Shown: positions 1 through 9,000 of the stretch, in pieces
Layout: each line of letters begins with the position of its first letter
How positions within the stretch are numbered: the first letter of the stretch is position 1
Assembly: GCF_039541075.1 (NCBI RefSeq)
Contig: NZ_BAABFN010000002.1
Coordinates: forward strand, 310,001 to 374,000
Direction of reading: 5' to 3'
From: Compostibacter hankyongensis
GTDB taxonomy: Bacteria > Bacteroidota > Bacteroidia > Chitinophagales > Chitinophagaceae
Length of the DNA: 64,000 nt
The notes under the pieces: model-generated
What the model was told of the DNA's origin: nothing
The model's input: the letters and a program-made list of their open reading frames with translations, nothing else
The model's database searches: none
Translations under genes and position numbers: made by a program

Positions 1-1452
1 GACCGGATGCGGGAAGTGTACAAACGCATCAACGTTTCAGAAGACGGTAAAAAGCTGCTGGGGGGTATTCTTGTCGGCGATACGCGGTCTTACAACATGC
101 TGCTGCAGACCTATCTCAACGAGCTTTCCCTTCCCCGGGATCTCGAAAGCATCCTTTTTGAAGGCGGCGGCGGAAACAAGCAGGCCGGGGTGCTGGCCCT
201 GCCGGATACGGCGCTGGTCTGCTCCTGCGAAAGCGTGTCCAAAGGCGTTATCTGCGGAGCCGTGGCCAGCCAGGGCGTCACTGACGTGGAAGGGATGAAA
301 AAGTGCACCCGGGCCGGTACCGGCTGCGGCGGCTGCATCCCTATGGTAAAAGACCTGATCCAGGAATCGCTGAAAGCCCAGGGCAAAACAGTAAGATCCA
401 CGGTATGCGAGCATTTCTCCTACAGCCGGCAGGAGCTGTTTGACCTGGTCAAGATAAAGGCGATCAAGACCTTTGACGAAGCCCTCGAAGCTTTTGGGTC
501 GGGCAGCGGCTGTGAAACCTGCAAGCCGGTGATCGCTTCGATACTGGCCAGCGCATGGAACGATCTGGTCATCAAGCAGGCCACTATACAGGATACCAAT
601 GACAGGTACCTGGCCAACATCCAGAAAGGCGGTACCTATTCCGTGGTGCCCCGCGTGCCCGGCGGGGAGATCACACCGGATAAGCTGATCATGATCGGGC
701 AGATCGCCAAGAAATACAATCTCTACTGCAAGATCACCGGTGGACAGCGTATCGATATGTTCGGCGCGCATGTCCATCAGCTCCCCGAAATATGGGAGGA
801 GCTGACCGCGGCCGGCTTCGAAAGCGGGCATGCCTATGGCAAGTCCGTCCGCACGGTAAAAAGCTGCGTAGGGTCCACCTGGTGCCGCTACGGATTGCAT
901 GATTCGGTAGGGTTTGCCATCGAGCTGGAAGAGCGTTACAAGGGCCTGCGCTCCCCGCATAAGATCAAGATGGCGGTATCCGGCTGTGTACGGGAATGCG
1001 CCGAAGCGCAGTCCAAGGATATCGGCGTCATCGCCACCGAGAAGGGATGGAACCTTTTTGTCTGCGGCAACGGCGGCGCCAAGCCGCAGCATGCGGTGCT
1101 GCTGGCCACCGATATCGATAAGGAAACCGTGGTGCGCTATATCGACCGCCTGCTGATGTACTATATCAAAACGGCGGAGCCGCTGACCCGTACCGCCACC
1201 TGGCTGAACAAGCTGGAAGGCGGGATCGAGTATCTGAAGAAAGTGGTTGTATACGACGAGCTGGCTATCTGCGGAACGCTGGAAGAAGAGATGCAGCAGA
1301 CGCTGGACCACTACTACTGCGAATGGAAGGCCGTGGTGGAGAATCCTGAGCTGCGCAGACAGTTCACTCATTTTGTGAACTCGGATGAACCCGATCCTAC
1401 CGTGGAATTTAAAGAAGAACGTAAGCAAAAGTTTCCGGCCGCATGGGTCTGA
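1..1452 (+). CDS. nirB: Nitrite reductase large subunit, C-terminal part (cut by window edge)
   Basis: This is the C-terminal part of cytoplasmic NADH-dependent assimilatory nitrite reductase, which reduces nitrite to ammonium with six electrons. The frame is open from base 1, so the FAD/NAD-binding N-terminal half lies outside the window; the ATG at 7 is not a credible start. Numbering from that Met, two BFD-like [2Fe-2S] segments are visible (C72/C74 with C107/C110, and C134 with C169/C172). They are followed by the ferredoxin-like half domain and the sirohaem/[4Fe-4S] ligands C287, C293, C327 and C331 in the usual C-x5-C and C-x3-C pattern. It heads the visible part of a co-directional run nirB-nirD-OMP-narK-moaCB-moeA-nasA with gaps of 10 to 88 bases, so a single nitrate-assimilation operon is likely. 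The assignment is secure; the promoter is out of view. Confidence 0.95.
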   Translation, partial: DRMREVYKRINVSEDGKKLLGGILVGDTRSYNMLLQTYLNELSLPRDLESILFEGGGGNKQAGVLALPDTALVCSCESVSKGVICGAVASQGVTDVEGMKKCTRAGTGCGGCIPMVKDLIQESLKAQGKTVRSTVCEHFSYSRQELFDLVKIKAIKTFDEALEAFGSGSGCETCKPVIASILASAWNDLVIKQATIQDTNDRYLANIQKGGTYSVVPRVPGGEITPDKLIMIGQIAKKYNLYCKITGGQRIDMFGAHVHQLPEIWEELTAAGFESGHAYGKSVRTVKSCVGSTWCRYGLHDSVGFAIELEERYKGLRSPHKIKMAVSGCVRECAEAQSKDIGVIATEKGWNLFVCGNGGAKPQHAVLLATDIDKETVVRYIDRLLMYYIKTAEPLTRTATWLNKLEGGIEYLKKVVVYDELAICGTLEEEMQQTLDHYYCEWKAVVENPELRRQFTHFVNSDEPDPTVEFKEERKQKFPAAWV

Positions 1453-1540
1453 GCCCCTGGCCGGCAAGAGATGCCCGCACGCTATTTTCTGTCTGTATGC
1501 CGGAAAATAACGCCGGGCGGGAAAAGTAAAAACCCTGTTT

Positions 1541-1915
1541 ATGAGAAAAAAAACAACGCTTGAGAAGAAGCCGGCCGGAAAGAGCGCCGGCTGGTTCAAA
1601 GCCTGCCGCGTAGAGGATGTACCTGCAAACGGAGGCGCCTGTATCCGGTACGGACAGGATCAGATCGCCGTTTTTTATTTTACCGGCCGGCAGCAATGGT
1701 TCGCCACGCAAAACCTTTGCCCCCACAGACAACAGATGAGCCTGTCCCGGGGACTCACCGGCGACGCTTCGGGAGAGCCGAAGGTGGCCTGCCCCTTTCA
1801 CAAAAAATCGTTTTCCCTCCAAACGGGCGATTGCCTTTCCGATCCCGGCTTATACCGGATCAAAACCTATCCTGTAAAGATCGAGGACGGCTATGTACAT
1901 ATCGGCGTGGAGTGA
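1541..1915 (+). CDS. nirD: Nitrite reductase small subunit, Rieske-type
   Basis: This 124-residue protein is the small partner of NirB. It has the Rieske-like fold with both ligand pairs present: C60-x-H62 (CPHR) and C84-x2-H87 (CPFHK), so it should bind a [2Fe-2S] cluster, unlike some NirD proteins that have lost the ligands. A basic stretch of about 15 residues precedes the domain. It starts 88 bases after nirB and is read in the same direction. The ATG at 1541 is the only start that leaves the whole domain intact. The position directly after nirB and the length match the family. Confidence 0.93.
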   Translation: MRKKTTLEKKPAGKSAGWFKACRVEDVPANGGACIRYGQDQIAVFYFTGRQQWFATQNLCPHRQQMSLSRGLTGDASGEPKVACPFHKKSFSLQTGDCLSDPGLYRIKTYPVKIEDGYVHIGVE

Positions 1916-1979
1916 ATATCTTTTTAGGCCGTAGAAGCGAAAGCTGAAATATCAATCCATCACTTGAAAAAGCTATAGC

Positions 1980-2429
1980 ATGAACACTTCTTATATAAAG
2001 CGATACGGCGTTGTTTTCTTCCTGGCCCTGACAGTATGTTTTCTGATCAGTGCCCGGCTGTCTGCCCAGACCGGGCCCCCGGCAGAGAATGATGCGGGTA
2101 CGGCAAAAATAAAACCGGTAGTGTTTGACGGCGCCCTCATCGCAGGCTACGTGGATAAAGGCGCTTTTGTCAACTGTACCGGTCCCGGCATGCGCCTGAC
2201 CGTAAAGTCGGTGGCTTTTATGCTGGGCATGCTGCCGTCGCTGCGGATCAAAGAAGATGAAGTGGCGAAAGATCAGCCGAAGAATGCTTCCGTCACCCCT
2301 ACCTTAGGCGCAGGGCTTACTTTTTCCTGTCGCCATTTTGCACTGCAGCTTCCGCTTTATTATAATGCGAAGACAGCTGCTTCCAACGGGAAATGGAAAA
2401 CGGGAGTTGGAATAGGTTACCGCTTTTAG
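1980..2429 (+). CDS. Small putative outer-membrane beta-barrel protein of the nitrate operon
   Basis: I do not recognise a named family. The 149-residue protein begins with a clear signal peptide (basic start, hydrophobic core, cleavage probably after SAQ near residue 30). The mature part of about 120 residues has alternating polar/hydrophobic stretches separated by glycines, and ends in GIGYRF; a C-terminal aromatic Phe is typical of Bacteroidetes outer-membrane barrels. There is a single Cys pair region (NCTG, FSCR). It sits between nirD (64-base gap) and narK (48-base gap), so it is probably co-expressed with nitrate uptake. A role as a small porin or accessory for nitrate or nitrite passage is inference from location only. 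Confidence 0.6.
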   Translation: MNTSYIKRYGVVFFLALTVCFLISARLSAQTGPPAENDAGTAKIKPVVFDGALIAGYVDKGAFVNCTGPGMRLTVKSVAFMLGMLPSLRIKEDEVAKDQPKNASVTPTLGAGLTFSCRHFALQLPLYYNAKTAASNGKWKTGVGIGYRF

Positions 2430-2477
2430 GGATAAATCGTTTGTGATTATATAACCGGATACGAAAAAAATACCGCT

Positions 2478-3857
2478 ATGATTACCCATGACAGACCGCT
2501 CGGTAAGCTCAACATCTTCAGCCTGAAAGGGGTTCAGATGCGTACGTTCCATATCACATGGCTGATGTTTTTTGTTTGTTTTTTCGGCTGGTTCGGTCTT
2601 GCTCCGCTGATGCCTTCCATACGGGAGGAAATGCATCTTACCAAAAACCAGGTCGGTACGCTGGTGATCGTGTCGGTGTCTACTACCATCCTTGCCCGGC
2701 TGCTCATCGGGCAGCTCTGTGATAAATGGGGCCCGAGAAGGACGGCCATACGTCTGCTGCTGCTGGGTTCCCTGCCGGTATGCCTCGTCGGGCTGGCCCG
2801 CGATTATACTTCCTTCCTGCTTTTCCGCGGCGCCATCGGCATCATCGGAGCGTCGTTTGTGATCACACAGTTTCATACCTCGCTGATGTTTGCCCCCGGC
2901 ATAAAGGGCCGGGCCAATGCCATCACCGGAGGCTGGGGCAACCTGGGCGGAGGCGTTACCAATATGGTGATGCCGTTGATCTTTGCCGCCATCGTCGGGA
3001 TGGGTTATACCCGGCCGGAAGCCTGGCGTTATGCCATGATCCTTCCGGCAGTGATGATGTGGATCGTGGCCTGGCTGTATTACCGGTATACAAAAGATAC
3101 GCCGGAAGGGAATTATCCTCCTCGTCACAAAACAGGCGGGAAGCACCGTACAGACTGGTCCGTGCTGCGCGACTGGCGGCTCTGGGCGCTGACCCTTGCT
3201 TATGCCATGTGCTTTGGTATGGAGATCACCTTCGATAATGTAGCCGCCCTTCATTTTGTAGATACTTTTGGTCTTACCCAGTCGGCTGCCGGTTTCTGGG
3301 CCGGGGCTTTCGGCGCCATGAACCTGTTTGCCCGGGCGCTGGGAGGCGTGGCCTCGGATAAGGCCGGCGCCCGCTCCGGCATGAAAGGGAAAGGCCGCCT
3401 GTTGGGGGGTATGCTGTTGCTCGAAGGAACAGGACTGATCCTGTTTGCCCATGCCGGCACGCTGGTAACGGCTGTTATCTTGATGTTGTCTTTTGCCCTT
3501 TTTCTCAAAATGGCCAACGGAGCTACCTATGGTATCGTTCCGTTTATCCGCGAGGAAAATATGGGCCTGGTCAGCGGCATCGTGGGCGCAGGGGGCAACT
3601 GCGGCGGCATGCTGTTCGGCTTTCTCTTCCGCTCGGAAAGTATCTCCTATGCACAGGCCTTTACCTGCATAGGCATGATTATCCTGGCGGTGTCCCTCAT
3701 CATCCTGCTGACCCGTTTCGGAAAGGCCCCGCAAACCGGCCTGGACCGATCCGTTGCGGTCCTTGCATTGGCTGCGGAAAGCCCGGCAGCCCGTGGGGAT
3801 TTGTTGCTGAAAGATACAGTCCCGGTGGATGAAACCGCCCTTGAGCATAAAGGATAA
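2478..3857 (+). CDS. narK: Nitrate/nitrite transporter, MFS NarK/NasA family
   Basis: Inner-membrane major-facilitator transporter of 459 residues with about 12 hydrophobic segments. The two glycine-rich nitrate signatures of the NNP family are visible: GGWGNLGGG in the fifth segment and GAGGNCGG in the eleventh; the MFS loop motif appears as CDKWGPRR. The family-typical FFGWFG and an Arg in the second-helix region (LLFRGAIG) support nitrate or nitrite as substrate. ATG 2478 is kept rather than the internal ATG 2538, because the residues between them (LNIFSLKGVQ) look like the conserved lead-in of Bacteroidetes NarK proteins. It is followed after 10 bases by the moaC-moaB fusion. Direction of transport (uptake or exchange) cannot be read from sequence. 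Confidence 0.92.
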   Translation: MITHDRPLGKLNIFSLKGVQMRTFHITWLMFFVCFFGWFGLAPLMPSIREEMHLTKNQVGTLVIVSVSTTILARLLIGQLCDKWGPRRTAIRLLLLGSLPVCLVGLARDYTSFLLFRGAIGIIGASFVITQFHTSLMFAPGIKGRANAITGGWGNLGGGVTNMVMPLIFAAIVGMGYTRPEAWRYAMILPAVMMWIVAWLYYRYTKDTPEGNYPPRHKTGGKHRTDWSVLRDWRLWALTLAYAMCFGMEITFDNVAALHFVDTFGLTQSAAGFWAGAFGAMNLFARALGGVASDKAGARSGMKGKGRLLGGMLLLEGTGLILFAHAGTLVTAVILMLSFALFLKMANGATYGIVPFIREENMGLVSGIVGAGGNCGGMLFGFLFRSESISYAQAFTCIGMIILAVSLIILLTRFGKAPQTGLDRSVAVLALAAESPAARGDLLLKDTVPVDETALEHKG

Positions 3858-3867
3858 AACAAAAAAG

Positions 3868-4770
3868 ATGCGCGACATCAGTGCCGAAACCGAGTCCTTA
3901 CGGAGCGCAGCTGCTTCCGGGGAGCTGCGTTGCTCAACGTCAACGATCCGGCAGATGAAGGAGGGAATCCTGCTGAAAGACAATCTCCTGGGCATGGCCC
4001 GTTCGGCGGCCCTGCTGGCGGCGAAGAACGCCGACCGGCTTATCCCGGATTGCCATCCTGCCGGGCTGGATGCCCTGGAGATCGGGTTCGAGGAAGAAGT
4101 AAAGAACGGCGCCGGCATACTGTCCATCCGGGCTTCGGGAAAAAGCATCGGCCGCCGTGGCCCGGAAACGGAGGTGCTGACAGCGGTCAGCATTGCGGCG
4201 CTGGTGCTGTACGACGCGCTGAGGGTGATGGACGGGCAGCTGGAGATCGGCAGGATACGGCTGCTGGAAAACCCGGCGCGAGCGGAACAGGGTGGTTCCC
4301 CGCGCTGCGCCATACTGGTATGTTCCGATTCCACCGCTGCGGGAAAACGGGAAGATAAGTCCGGTAAGATCATCTCTGCGTTACTGGCGGATGCCGGAGC
4401 CGAAGTGGCCGCCTATAAAATCGTACCGGACGATAAGATGCTGATCCGGCAGCAGATCGCTGCCTGGGTGGAGCAGGATATCGCCTTTGTCTTTACCACG
4501 GGCGGTACGGGGCTCGGACCCCGCGATCATACGGTGGATGCGGTAAAGGAGATGCTGGAAAGAGATGCGGACGGTATTACGGAAGCCATGCGGCATTACG
4601 GACAGCAGCGCACCCCTATGGCCATGATGTCCAGAGCGGTGGCCGGCTCGATCGGACAAACGCTTGTGATAACCCTGCCCGGCAGCTCGGCCGGCGCACG
4701 CGAATCGCTCCGGGCCGTATTACCTGCGGTATTTCATGCCCGTAAAATGCTGAAAGGCGGCGGTCATTAA
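3868..4770 (+). CDS. moaCB: MoaC-MoaB fusion, molybdopterin biosynthesis
   Basis: Bifunctional protein of 300 residues from ATG 3868, 10 bases after narK. An upstream in-frame ATG at 3829 would overlap narK and adds residues unlike MoaC. Residues 1-135 are a shortened MoaC (cyclic pyranopterin monophosphate synthase) starting directly at the MRDIS strand; residues 145-300 are MoaB/MogA (molybdopterin adenylylation) with SD-x4-GKREDKSG, TTGGTGLGPRD and LPGS. Aligned by eye to E. coli MoaC, K37 and H63 correspond to the catalytic K51 and H77 and D116 to D128, but the Lys at K131 is Arg (R119; YDALR instead of YDMCK). A canonical moaC exists at 52.2 kb, so this MoaC half may be redundant or altered. 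The family of MoaC/MoaB fusions is known; whether this Arg is general in it I cannot tell. Confidence 0.9.
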   Translation: MRDISAETESLRSAAASGELRCSTSTIRQMKEGILLKDNLLGMARSAALLAAKNADRLIPDCHPAGLDALEIGFEEEVKNGAGILSIRASGKSIGRRGPETEVLTAVSIAALVLYDALRVMDGQLEIGRIRLLENPARAEQGGSPRCAILVCSDSTAAGKREDKSGKIISALLADAGAEVAAYKIVPDDKMLIRQQIAAWVEQDIAFVFTTGGTGLGPRDHTVDAVKEMLERDADGITEAMRHYGQQRTPMAMMSRAVAGSIGQTLVITLPGSSAGARESLRAVLPAVFHARKMLKGGGH

Positions 4771-4780
4771 AAAAACTTTT

Positions 4781-5980
4781 ATGCATACGATCCGTGAAGC
4801 GCTTAACCTCATCCTGCAGCACAGCAGGTACCCGGGCACAGCGATCATCCCCCTGGAGCATACCCTGTACAGGGTGCTGGCTGAAGATATCCTGGCCGAC
4901 CGGGACTATCCGCCCTTCAACCGCTCCGCTATGGATGGTTATGCCCTGCGGTCCGGCGACCTGAAAGACAGCAACAGCCTGAAATTGGTATACGAGCTCC
5001 GTGCAGGCGACCACTTTGAGCCTCGTCTGCAGCCGGGCGAATGCATAGGTATCACCACCGGAGCACCCGTGCCTGCGGATGCCGATACCGTGGTCAGGGT
5101 GGAAGATGCGGCGTCGGCCGGCAGCCGGGTGACCTTTTCTGTCGCCCCTGTCCGCGGCGGACAAAACATCGCATTCCGGGGCGAGGATATCCGGGCACAG
5201 GACGTCCTGTTGCTGAAGGGCACCAGCATCACCGCTCCCCGGCAGGCGGCGCTGGCCATGACGGGACATACAGGCGTTGCCGTATCCCGGCTTCCTTCCG
5301 TGGCGATCTATTCTACAGGCAACGAAGTGCAGCCGGTGAGAAAAAACGGGCCGCCCCATCATATCCGGGATTCAAACAGCTATGCCCTGCGCGGCCTGCT
5401 GCAGTCCTATGCCATCCATACCCCCGTACACGATCCGGTACCCGATGATCCCGCAGCTTTAAAGCGGGCTTTCCGGAAAGGAATGCAAGCCGATATCCTG
5501 ATCATCAGCGGCGGCGTCTCCCGGGGAGCGGCAGATTATGTGCCGGGCGTGCTGGAAGCGCTGGACATACAGCCGCTTTTCCACCGGGTCAGGATAAAGC
5601 CCGGCAATCCCCTGTGGGTAGGTGTTACTCCGGCTAAGAACATCGTCTTTGCACTGCCCGGCAACCCGGTGGCTGTGCAGACGGCTTTTAAGGTGTTCAT
5701 TGAGCCTTTTATCCGCAGCTGTCTGGGCATGCCCCCGCTGCGGCCGTATTATTTTCCGATGAACATACCCCGCAGGAAGCGGACGGCATTTGACGAATAT
5801 TTTCCCGTTGTCCTGCACGGGGTGGATAAACATACCCGGGTTCATCCGGTAGCTTATAATGGAAGCGGGGACGGCATCGCTGCGGCCCATGCGGACGGCC
5901 TGGCCCTGCATCCTGCCGGCCGGGAAACGCTGGAGCAGCAGGAGGAAGTGGCCTTTTATCCCTGGCATCACTGGTTTTGA
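4781..5980 (+). CDS. moeA: Molybdopterin molybdotransferase, nitrate-operon copy
   Basis: MoeA inserts molybdate into adenylylated molybdopterin in the cytoplasm. This 399-residue copy shows the family landmarks in order: PPFNRSAMDGYA, the adenylate/molybdate domain motifs STGNEV and IRDSNS, GGVSRGAADY, KPGNP, LPGNPVA and the terminal domain GSGD. The usual KPGKP is KPGNP here, a Lys to Asn change not shared by the second MoeA at 58.1-59.3 kb. It begins 10 bases after the moaC-moaB fusion, whose MoaB domain supplies its substrate, and is followed by the nitrate reductase. The pairing suggests a dedicated cofactor line for the nitrate enzyme. Function is certain at family level; the effect of the Asn is unknown. 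Confidence 0.93.
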   Translation: MHTIREALNLILQHSRYPGTAIIPLEHTLYRVLAEDILADRDYPPFNRSAMDGYALRSGDLKDSNSLKLVYELRAGDHFEPRLQPGECIGITTGAPVPADADTVVRVEDAASAGSRVTFSVAPVRGGQNIAFRGEDIRAQDVLLLKGTSITAPRQAALAMTGHTGVAVSRLPSVAIYSTGNEVQPVRKNGPPHHIRDSNSYALRGLLQSYAIHTPVHDPVPDDPAALKRAFRKGMQADILIISGGVSRGAADYVPGVLEALDIQPLFHRVRIKPGNPLWVGVTPAKNIVFALPGNPVAVQTAFKVFIEPFIRSCLGMPPLRPYYFPMNIPRRKRTAFDEYFPVVLHGVDKHTRVHPVAYNGSGDGIAAAHADGLALHPAGRETLEQQEEVAFYPWHHWF

Positions 5981-6013
5981 CAGACAAGCGCGGTTATTTT
6001 TTAAAAGAGCGAT

Positions 6014-9000
6014 ATGAAGGCGGTATCCGGAGAAGAAGGTAGCTACCGTACCACCTGCTGTTACTGCGGGGTAGGTTGCGGCATACGGGTGCACAGGGAT
6101 AAGAGCGGAAAGCTTTCCGTGGAGGGCGATCCCGCTTATCCCGTGAACAGGGGAATGCTCTGCTCCAAAGGAATGAACCTGCATTATACCGCCATGGACC
6201 GGAGCGACCGGCTGCTCTATCCGCAGTACCGGAATGACCGGGCAGCGCCCTTTTCCCGCATCAGCTGGGAGCAGGCCATGCATACCGCCGCCGGGACATT
6301 CCGGGAGATCATCGCGGAACACGGACCGGACGCGGTAGGCTTTTATGTGTCCGGGCAGTGTCTTACCGAAGAGTATTATCTGGTCAACAAGCTGGTAAAA
6401 GGGTTTATCGGCAGCAACAATATCGATACCAATTCCCGGCTTTGCATGAGCAGTGCCGTATCCGCTTATAAGATGGCGCTGGGAGAAGACAGCGTACCGG
6501 GATGCTATGAAGATATCGAGCTGGCGGACACCTTCCTGATTGCTGGCGCTAACCCCGCCTGGTGTCATCCTATCCTTTTCCGGAGAATAGAAGCGCATAA
6601 GGAAAAGAACCACGCCGTCAAGCTCATCGTGGTGGATCCGCGACGTACACAAACCGCTGCCGTCGCCGATCTGCACCTGCAGATCATGCCGGGCACCGAT
6701 ATCGTCTTATACCACGCCCTGGCCCGTGGGCTGATCGAAAACGGCTTTGTGGACGAGCCGTTTATCCGGGAGCATACCGAAGGATTTGCGGAGCTGAAGG
6801 AGCACGTCATGCAGCGGAGCCTGCAGGAAGCGGCGGCCATCTGCGGCATCAGATTCACCGATATCTACAAGGCTGTAAAGTATATCGGCTTCTCCGGGGG
6901 CTTTATCTCCCTCTGGGCCATGGGCCTCAATCAAAGCGTGGTAGGCGTCGGAAAGAATCTTGCCCTGATCAATCTTTCGCTCATTACCGGTAAAATAGGG
7001 AAACCTGGCTCCGGCCCCTTCTCGCTTACCGGCCAGCCCAATGCCATGGGTGGAAGGGAAGCCGGGGGGATGGCCACGCTGCTGCCGGCTCATCGCGACA
7101 TGAGCAATCCCGCGCACCGGCAGGAGGTTGCCCGTTATTGGGGCGTGTCTTCCCTGCCGGGAACACCCGGGCTGACCGCCACCGAGATGTTCACCGCCCT
7201 GAAAGCGGGCAGGATGAAAGCCATCTGGATCATCGGCACCAATCCGATGGTCAGCATCCCGGACCTCAGCCTGGCGGAGGCCGCTATGCAGGAAGCCGCT
7301 TTTGTGGTAGTGCAGGATATGTCGTCCCGCGCAGATACCGTCAGTCATGCCCATCTCGTGCTGCCGGCGGCTACCTGGCTGGAAAAAGAAGGCACCATGA
7401 CCAATTCCGAACGGCGGATCAGCTATCTTTCCCGCGTGGCGGACCCGCCCGGCGAGGCCCTCCCCGATACGGAGATACTCCTGCGCTTTGCGCAGGCCAT
7501 GGGATGGGAAAAACATTTTTCCTATGACAGCGTTGCGGATATCTACAGCGAGCATGCAGGTCTGACCCGTGATACGCGTATCGACATCAGCGGACTGAGT
7601 CATGAGCGGTTAAAAAAAAGCAGCTTTCAATGGCCCGTACCCGGAGAGGCAGACCCGGGCACGCCGCGGCTGTTTACTGATTACCGGTTTTATCATCCCG
7701 GAGGAAAAGCAAGGATCCATGCCGTTCCCGACGAAAATCTTTCCGAGCCGGTTACGGAAGCCTGCCCCCTGGTGCTCACCACGGGCCGGATCAGGGACCA
7801 GTGGCATACCATGACCCGCAGCGGAAAGGTAAACAAGCTAAAGCAGCACATTCCCCACCCCTTTCTTGAGATGCATCCCGCTGATGCTGCAAAAAGGAAT
7901 ATCAGGGACGGCGATCCCGTTGTGGTTTCAAATGCCCGGGGCTGCGTGCAGGTGACGGCGCAGCTGACCGACCGTATAAAAAAAGGCGTTGTTTTCCTGC
8001 CCATGCATTGGGGCAAGCTGGCGGGCAGCAGCCTTGCCCGGGCCAACAACCTCACCCCTAACCTGGTGGACCCTGTATCCAAAGAACCCGACTTTAAGTT
8101 TTCGGCTGTGGAGGTAGCGCTTTATCAAAAGCCGCCGCAGCACATCATCCTGGCCGGCAGCGGCAGCGGGGCGGCCGCCTTCCTGGAAAAATACCGCCGG
8201 CTCAACACCGGAGACACGATAACCTGGTTCTGTCCTGCGGAAGCGGCCTGCCCCGATCCTTCCCGCGTGGCCGCGTATCTGCAGGGCCGGCAGGATTGGC
8301 CGCAGTCCCCGCAGGAAGGTCTGGAAGAGCTGCCGGAAATATCGTTGGTCCGCAACCGTGCCCTGCGGTCGGTGGACCGGAAAAATAAAACCGTTACCGA
8401 TGATGCCGGTAACTGTCTGTCTTACGACACCTTGATACTTGCGGCAGGCTGCAAGCTGCCCTTTGATGCTGCCCGCCCCGGGGAGCCCGTTTTTTTTCTC
8501 CAGTATAAAACACATGCGGATGCGCTGCTGCGGCAGCTCCGTCCCGGTAACACCGTGGTCTTTACCGGCGGTAATCCCGCCTTGCTGGAGTTTGCCGCCA
8601 TCCTGCGGCAAAAAGGCCTGGAGGTGCACATCCTGGTAAAGAAAAAAACGCTACTTGGCGATCTGCTGGACGACATCGCCGCTTCTCTGCTCGAAGACGT
8701 ATTGACGGAGCTGGGTATCCGCCTGCATTATGGCGAACACGTTCTCGCATTCCGGTGCGACGGCAACGAGCGGCTGCTTACCCTGCAGAGCGGCGCCGTG
8801 CTTCGCTGCCATGCACTGGCCGGATTCTCCGGCGATGAGCCCGATACCGGTCTTGCGCAGCAAACCGGGCTGGATACCCAAACCGGTATCCGCATCAATC
8901 CCTTTTTACAAACCAGCGATCCGGATATCTATGCCCTCGGGGAAGGTACCGAGTACGAAGGCGTTTTTCCTTATCTGCCGGCTGTCGCGGAACGACAGGC

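Noticed and set aside
37..1599. Long open frame of 520 codons on the minus strand opposite nirB
   Set aside because: It mirrors nirB, has no recognisable motifs and is rich in residues expected from antisense reading of a GC-rich gene.
3829..3867. Earlier ATG for the moaC-moaB fusion
   Set aside because: Overlaps the end of narK and the added residues do not resemble the MoaC N terminus.
2304..4373. 689-codon minus-strand frame across OMP, narK and moaCB
   Set aside because: Covers three well-supported genes on the other strand; composition (Gln, His, Arg rich) is typical of an antisense shadow.
5459..6676. 405-codon minus-strand frame opposite moeA and nasA
   Set aside because: Antisense to two certain genes and without family features.
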